Part shown: piece after piece, positions 60,856 through 64,000 of the stretch
Position numbering within the stretch: the first letter of the stretch is position 1
How the letters are laid out: the number at the start of each line of letters is the position of its first letter
Assembly: GCF_014268935.2 (NCBI RefSeq)
Contig: NZ_JABWRJ020000001.1
Location: 1,054,001 to 1,118,000, forward strand
Direction: 5' to 3'
From: Pseudomonas peradeniyensis
Lineage (GTDB): Bacteria; Pseudomonadota; Gammaproteobacteria; Pseudomonadales; Pseudomonadaceae
DNA: 64,000 nucleotides
The notes under the pieces: generated by a model
Seen by the model: the letters and a program-made list of their open reading frames with translations, nothing else
Database searches by the model: none
Told to the model about the DNA's origin: nothing
Program-made: the position numbers and the translations under genes

Positions 60856-60900
60856 GGCTGCTGCGCAGCCCCTTTCGCGGCACGAGGCCGCTCCTACAGG
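60856..60900. repeat. REP-like element after cytochrome operon
   Basis: A hairpin GGCTG/CAGCC (60856-60870) is followed by TTTCGCGGCACGAGGCCGC and TCCTACAGG, a second Pseudomonas REP family distinct from the GTGGGAGC type elsewhere in the window. It splits the 110-base gap after the dihaem cytochrome. Confidence 0.75.
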
Positions 60901-60960
60901 GACCGCGTAGGCCCAATGCTCCACTCCTAGTATCTCGAACCAACGGAAATACCTCCCACC

Positions 60961-61485
60961 ATGCCATCACCCAAGTTTCTCAAGGGCTTTCGCCACGAAC
61001 TGGCCAACCGCGCCTTCGCCCTGGCGGCGGTCCGGCGCATGGCTTCGCGTTTGCAAGGTCGGCAGCCCCATCCATTCTGGAAGACCTACGCCGACCTCGA
61101 GCGCTTCAATCAGCCGCGCTACCAGGCTGCCGCCGACCGCTGGGGGCTGGATACCACGCCCGGCGTGCTGACACGGCTCAAGGCCTGGCTGCTGTCCTCG
61201 CTCCCGCGGCCCCTGCAAGGCCTGCTGCTGCGCATCGTCCACCACGAGACGGTGAAGTACATGGCCTGGCTGCAGGGCCTGCGCAAGATCGGTCCCGCTG
61301 ATGCGCAGTGCTTCCTCGACTACATGATCGAGCAGGAGCAACTGCAGCTGGACATGATGCGCATGGCGCTCAATGGCCGCTACCGCGATGTGGTGCGCCA
61401 GGCCGATACCTTCTTCCTCAAATACAACGGTGTGCGGCTGCTGGCCGAACACCCTTTGCCACCTGCCACTGCGGAGCTGCCATGA
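60961..61485 (+). CDS. conserved-looking protein of unknown function
   Basis: 174 residues, without signal peptide. It opens MPSPKFLKGFRHELANRAFALAAV and is rich in Arg, Leu and amphipathic helices, with HHETVKYMAWLQGLRKIG and a helix DYMIEQEQLQLDMMRMALNGRYRD. I do not recognise the family. Its last four bases overlap the start of the quinone reductase gene, so it is translated with it; a role in the same catabolic unit is likely but undefined. Confidence 0.8.
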   Translation: MPSPKFLKGFRHELANRAFALAAVRRMASRLQGRQPHPFWKTYADLERFNQPRYQAAADRWGLDTTPGVLTRLKAWLLSSLPRPLQGLLLRIVHHETVKYMAWLQGLRKIGPADAQCFLDYMIEQEQLQLDMMRMALNGRYRDVVRQADTFFLKYNGVRLLAEHPLPPATAELP

Positions 61486-62186
61486 ACGTCCTGATCGTCC
61501 ATGCCCACAACGAACCCCAGTCCTTCAACAGCGCCATGGCCTGCCTGGCCGTGGAGGTCCTCGAGGGCCAGGGCCACAGCGTGCAGCTGTCGGACCTGTA
61601 TGCCATGGGCTTCAACCCGGTCGCCAGCGCCGACGACTTCCACCAGCGCGCCAATGCCGACTACCTGGTCTATGCCCTGGAGCAGCGCCATGCGGTCAAC
61701 AACGGCACCCTGGCCGCGGACATCGCCGCGGAGCTGGACAAGATCCGCTGGGCCGACCTGATCATCCTCAACTTCCCCATCTATTGGTTCAGCATGCCGG
61801 CCATCCTCAAGGGCTGGATCGACCGGGTGTTCGTTTCGGGCTACTGCTATGGCGGCACGCGCATCTATGACCGTGGCGGGCTCAAGGGCAAGCGGGCGAT
61901 GCTCAGTTTCTCCCTGGGCGGGCAGACCCACATGTTCGGGCCGGATGCCGTGCATGGCGAGCTCGACGCGATGTTGCGTCCGATCCAGCGTGGGGTGCTG
62001 GGCTATGTCGGGTTGTCGGTGCTGCCGCCGTTCGTGGCGTTCCATGTGCCCTACATCAGCGAGCAGGCGCGCGAGCAGTATCTGGCGCAGTACCGCGAGC
62101 ATCTGCTGACGCTCGATGAGCGAGCGCCGTTGGTGTTTCCGTCGCTGGATGACTTCGACGCCACCTTGCACCCAAGAGTCCTGTGA
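61482..62186 (+). CDS. flavodoxin-like NAD(P)H:quinone oxidoreductase
   Basis: 234 residues. It opens MNVLIVHAHNEPQSFN and has ILNFPIYWFSMPAILKGWIDRVFVSGYCYG, the FMN/FAD-binding signature of the NQO1/MdaB family, then GKRAMLSFSLGG. It reduces quinones by two electrons with NAD(P)H, which could protect against quinoid catabolites. The ATG overlaps the previous stop. Confidence 0.92.
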   Translation: MNVLIVHAHNEPQSFNSAMACLAVEVLEGQGHSVQLSDLYAMGFNPVASADDFHQRANADYLVYALEQRHAVNNGTLAADIAAELDKIRWADLIILNFPIYWFSMPAILKGWIDRVFVSGYCYGGTRIYDRGGLKGKRAMLSFSLGGQTHMFGPDAVHGELDAMLRPIQRGVLGYVGLSVLPPFVAFHVPYISEQAREQYLAQYREHLLTLDERAPLVFPSLDDFDATLHPRVL

Positions 62187-62201
62187 CGGGGAGCGCTACT
62201 C

Positions 62202-62984
62202 ATGCCTGTTGATGTCGAGCGTTGCGAAGGCATCGCGTTTCTCACCCTGGATCAGCCGCAGAGACGCAACAGCTTCGACCTGCCCATGGCCATCGCCCTG
62301 CGCGATGCCGTGCGTGGCCTGACGCAGGAACCGCCGAAGGTGGTGGTGCTGCGCAGCCGTGGCGAGCACTTCTCGGTCGGCGGTGACGTCCACCACTTCC
62401 AGCAGCTGCTGCAAGGTTCGCCCGACGCCCGCAGCGCAGGTGCCGCGCAGCTGGTCGGCGCGGTGAACGAGGCGGTGCTCGGGCTCACTGGCCTGCCATG
62501 CCCGGTGCTGGGGCTGCTCAGTGGCGCCGTAGCCGGCTTCGGCCTGTCCCTGGCGCTGGGCTGTGACCTGCTGGTGGCCGCCGAGGACGCTCGGCTGGTC
62601 TACGCCTACGGTGCCATCGGCATCACCCCGGACGGCGGCGGCAGCTGGCACCTGCCGCGCCATCTCGGGCTGCATCGCGCCCTCGCCTTGGCGTTGCTGA
62701 ACAAGTCCTTGTCGGCCCAGGAGGCCCAGTCACTCGGGCTGGTGGTCGAGGTGGTGCCTGTCGACGCCTTGCCGGCCACCGGCCTGGCGCTGGCCAAGCG
62801 CCTGGCCGGCGCAGCTGCCGCTGCGCAGACGGGGGCCAAGCGGCTTCTGCGCGCAGGTCTGGAGGGCGATCTGGCCAGCGCGCTGGACCGGGAGCGGGGC
62901 GTGTTCGTGAGTCTCTGCGCCAGCGATGACTTTGCCGAGGGGGTGGAGGCCTTCTGTGAGCGCCGTCCGGCGTCCTTCGGCTAG
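62202..62984 (+). CDS. enoyl-CoA hydratase/isomerase family protein
   Basis: 260 residues. Crotonase motifs: LDQPQRRNSFDLPMAIAL, SRGEHFSVGGDVHHF (oxyanion hole GGD), LSGAVAGFGLSLALGCDLLVAAEDARL and YGAIGITPDGGGSWHLPRHLG, where a Gly-Gly replaces one of the catalytic Glu positions of true hydratases (PDGG), as in isomerase and hydrolase relatives. GGGGAGCG precedes the ATG. It probably handles an acyl-CoA of the region's pathway, together with the ligase and thiolase upstream. Confidence 0.9.
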   Translation: MPVDVERCEGIAFLTLDQPQRRNSFDLPMAIALRDAVRGLTQEPPKVVVLRSRGEHFSVGGDVHHFQQLLQGSPDARSAGAAQLVGAVNEAVLGLTGLPCPVLGLLSGAVAGFGLSLALGCDLLVAAEDARLVYAYGAIGITPDGGGSWHLPRHLGLHRALALALLNKSLSAQEAQSLGLVVEVVPVDALPATGLALAKRLAGAAAAAQTGAKRLLRAGLEGDLASALDRERGVFVSLCASDDFAEGVEAFCERRPASFG

Positions 62985-63165
62985 AAAGCCCATCGTCTCT
63001 GCAGGGCTGTGAAAATCGTTGGAGGGGAGGATGGCGGATCCTCGCCAGAGTCACTCCTGCAAGACAGCGCGCCAGATCCAGCCTCCATTCGAGCGCCATT
63101 TCCGGAGTGGGGCAGCATTCTGTTACAGTCGCCGCCTCACTTTATCGGTCCGGGGATGTACAAGG

Positions 63166-63801
63166 ATGTCGTTTCACGATTGGTTCGGTTTTGTCGTCGT
63201 CTCGATGCTGGTGACCCTGTCGCCAGGCCCAGGGGTCATCATGGCCCTGTCCAACTCGTTGTCCCACGGGCCGAGGCGGGCAATGCTCGGATCGCTCGGC
63301 AACGCCTTCGGCCTGCTGGTTGTGTCCACCGCCACCAGTGCCGGCCTCGGGGTGCTGCTGCAAACCTCGGCCACGGCCTTCCTGCTGCTCAAGGTGCTCG
63401 GCGCGAGCTACCTGATCTACCTGGGCATCAAGCAGTGGAAGAGTCGCACCAGCGCCTTTGACCAGCTCGAGCAGCCGACCAAGGCCATCGCCAGCAATCG
63501 CCGGCTGCTGCTCAACGGCGTGACGGTGGCGCTGACCAATCCGAAGGCGATCCTGTTCTTCGCCGCCTTCCTGCCGCAGTTCATGCGCACCGGCCACGGC
63601 GCCGACGGCCAGCTCGGTCTGTTGGTGGTCACCTTCGCCCTGTGCTCGATGCTCTCCCATGCTTTCTATGTCACCCTGGCCCAGGCCTTGAAACGCCAGC
63701 TGGCCGCACCGAACCGCGCGCGCCTGATGAACCGCCTGTTCGGCGTGTCGTTCATGACGCTGGGGGCCAGCCTGTTCACTGTTCAGGCCAAGACAGCCTG
63801 A
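63166..63801 (+). CDS. LysE/RhtB family amino-acid exporter
   Basis: 211 residues with five to six membrane spans. The N-terminal signature SMLVTLSPGPGVIMALSNSLSHG is diagnostic, with GASYLIYLGIKQW and LTNPKAILFFAAFLPQF following. It exports amino acids or related amines. ATG 63166 was chosen over an upstream in-frame start because the family always begins near this point and GGGGATG lies upstream. Confidence 0.92.
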   Translation: MSFHDWFGFVVVSMLVTLSPGPGVIMALSNSLSHGPRRAMLGSLGNAFGLLVVSTATSAGLGVLLQTSATAFLLLKVLGASYLIYLGIKQWKSRTSAFDQLEQPTKAIASNRRLLLNGVTVALTNPKAILFFAAFLPQFMRTGHGADGQLGLLVVTFALCSMLSHAFYVTLAQALKRQLAAPNRARLMNRLFGVSFMTLGASLFTVQAKTA

Positions 63802-63829
63802 AGCAAACGTCTCCAATAGGTATACCGCC

Positions 63830-64000
63830 ATGGCACAAGCCACCGACCAGGCCTTCTACGACCGCGCCGACGCGCATATCGAACTGGCCAACCAGCAGAT
63901 CGAAAAGCTCGAGGACCTCGGCAAGGTCAGCGCTTCGATGACCTTCGCCGCCAGTCGCTTCAATGCCTGGATGACGGCACGCAGTTTCAAGTCCGCGCAA
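63830..64000 (+). CDS. DUF3144 protein, 5' part
   Basis: Open frame from ATG 63830 to the window end, 57 codons so far: MAQATDQAFYDRADAHIEL, then GKVSASMTFAASRFNAWM. The motifs FYDRADAHI and KVSASMxFAAxRFNA mark the small DUF3144 family (about 90-120 residues) of unknown function. The gene is cut by the window edge. Confidence 0.85.
   Translation, partial: MAQATDQAFYDRADAHIELANQQIEKLEDLGKVSASMTFAASRFNAWMTARSFKSAQ

Overview
The window is high-GC Pseudomonas DNA, most likely from the P. putida / P. mosselii / P. entomophila side of the genus. This is inferred from several kinds of Pseudomonas REP repeat (GTGGGAGCGGGCTTGCCCCGCGATG and relatives) between genes, the gene families present and the codon bias. 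No rRNA, tRNA, CRISPR array, integrase or transposase is visible. Coding density is high and operons are tight, with many 4-base start/stop overlaps.

Layout. (1) 1-3324: the 3' end of a non-ribosomal peptide synthetase (T tail, C, A, T) that stops without a thioesterase. (2) 3431-13812: a secondary-metabolite cluster of the toxoflavin type. A seven-gene + strand operon holds a methyltransferase, a VOC metalloprotein, a SUMF1/FGE-fold protein without cysteine, GTP cyclohydrolase II, a WD40 protein, a second methyltransferase and a RibD-like deaminase. It is flanked by a cysteine-rich SufR-like regulator and by an MFS exporter coupled to a third methyltransferase. The content predicts a GTP-derived azapteridine (toxoflavin family) or a ring-contracted pyrazolotriazine such as pseudoiodinine. 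(3) 13947-14595: two small housekeeping-type genes. (4) 14650-20287: a polyamine-type ABC importer operon, a RibB paralogue with a degenerate GTP cyclohydrolase half, and a DUF1330 gene; two of the promoters share an 11-mer. (5) 20288-27305: TerC-type membrane protein, a TonB siderophore receptor behind a perfect 19-bp Fur-box-like palindrome, a bile-acid-symporter-family transporter, a Dyp peroxidase and an outer-membrane barrel protein. (6) 27447-34133: two divergent units (ALDH-LuxR-MoaF-SDR-SDR against a two-component flavin monooxygenase with its reductase) for oxidation of an unidentified, probably aromatic or terpenoid, compound. (7) 34419-39989: an operon behind a good sigma-54 promoter match, with two related exported proteins and two curlin-repeat proteins, one about three times the usual CsgA length; csgEFG are not here. 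(8) 40147-42609: DUF899 protein, LysR regulator and a periplasmic ankyrin protein. (9) 42658-62984: a large catabolic region. A PAS-LuxR regulator faces a thiolase/acyl-CoA ligase/MHS transporter unit, followed by an AraC regulator and an FAD oxidoreductase. After these comes a nearly gapless operon with DUF1329, DUF1302, an RND/MMPL transporter, a YCF48 protein, the mauB-E-D-A set for a tryptophan tryptophylquinone amine dehydrogenase, and two cytochromes c; an unknown protein, a flavodoxin-like quinone reductase and an enoyl-CoA hydratase follow. (10) 63166-64000: a LysE exporter and the start of a DUF3144 gene.

How the parts work together. In region 2 the GTP cyclohydrolase II and the deaminase paralogues would divert GTP into the early riboflavin intermediate, the WD40 and FGE-like proteins would build the triazine ring, methyltransferases decorate it, and the MFS protein exports it. 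In region 9 the amine dehydrogenase would oxidise a primary amine in the periplasm and pass electrons to the cytochromes, while the DUF1302/DUF1329/RND/YCF48 set looks like an envelope system for a hydrophobic substrate and the CoA enzymes would act on the carbon skeleton inside the cell. Functions rest on motif reading and gene context only; no database search was run.
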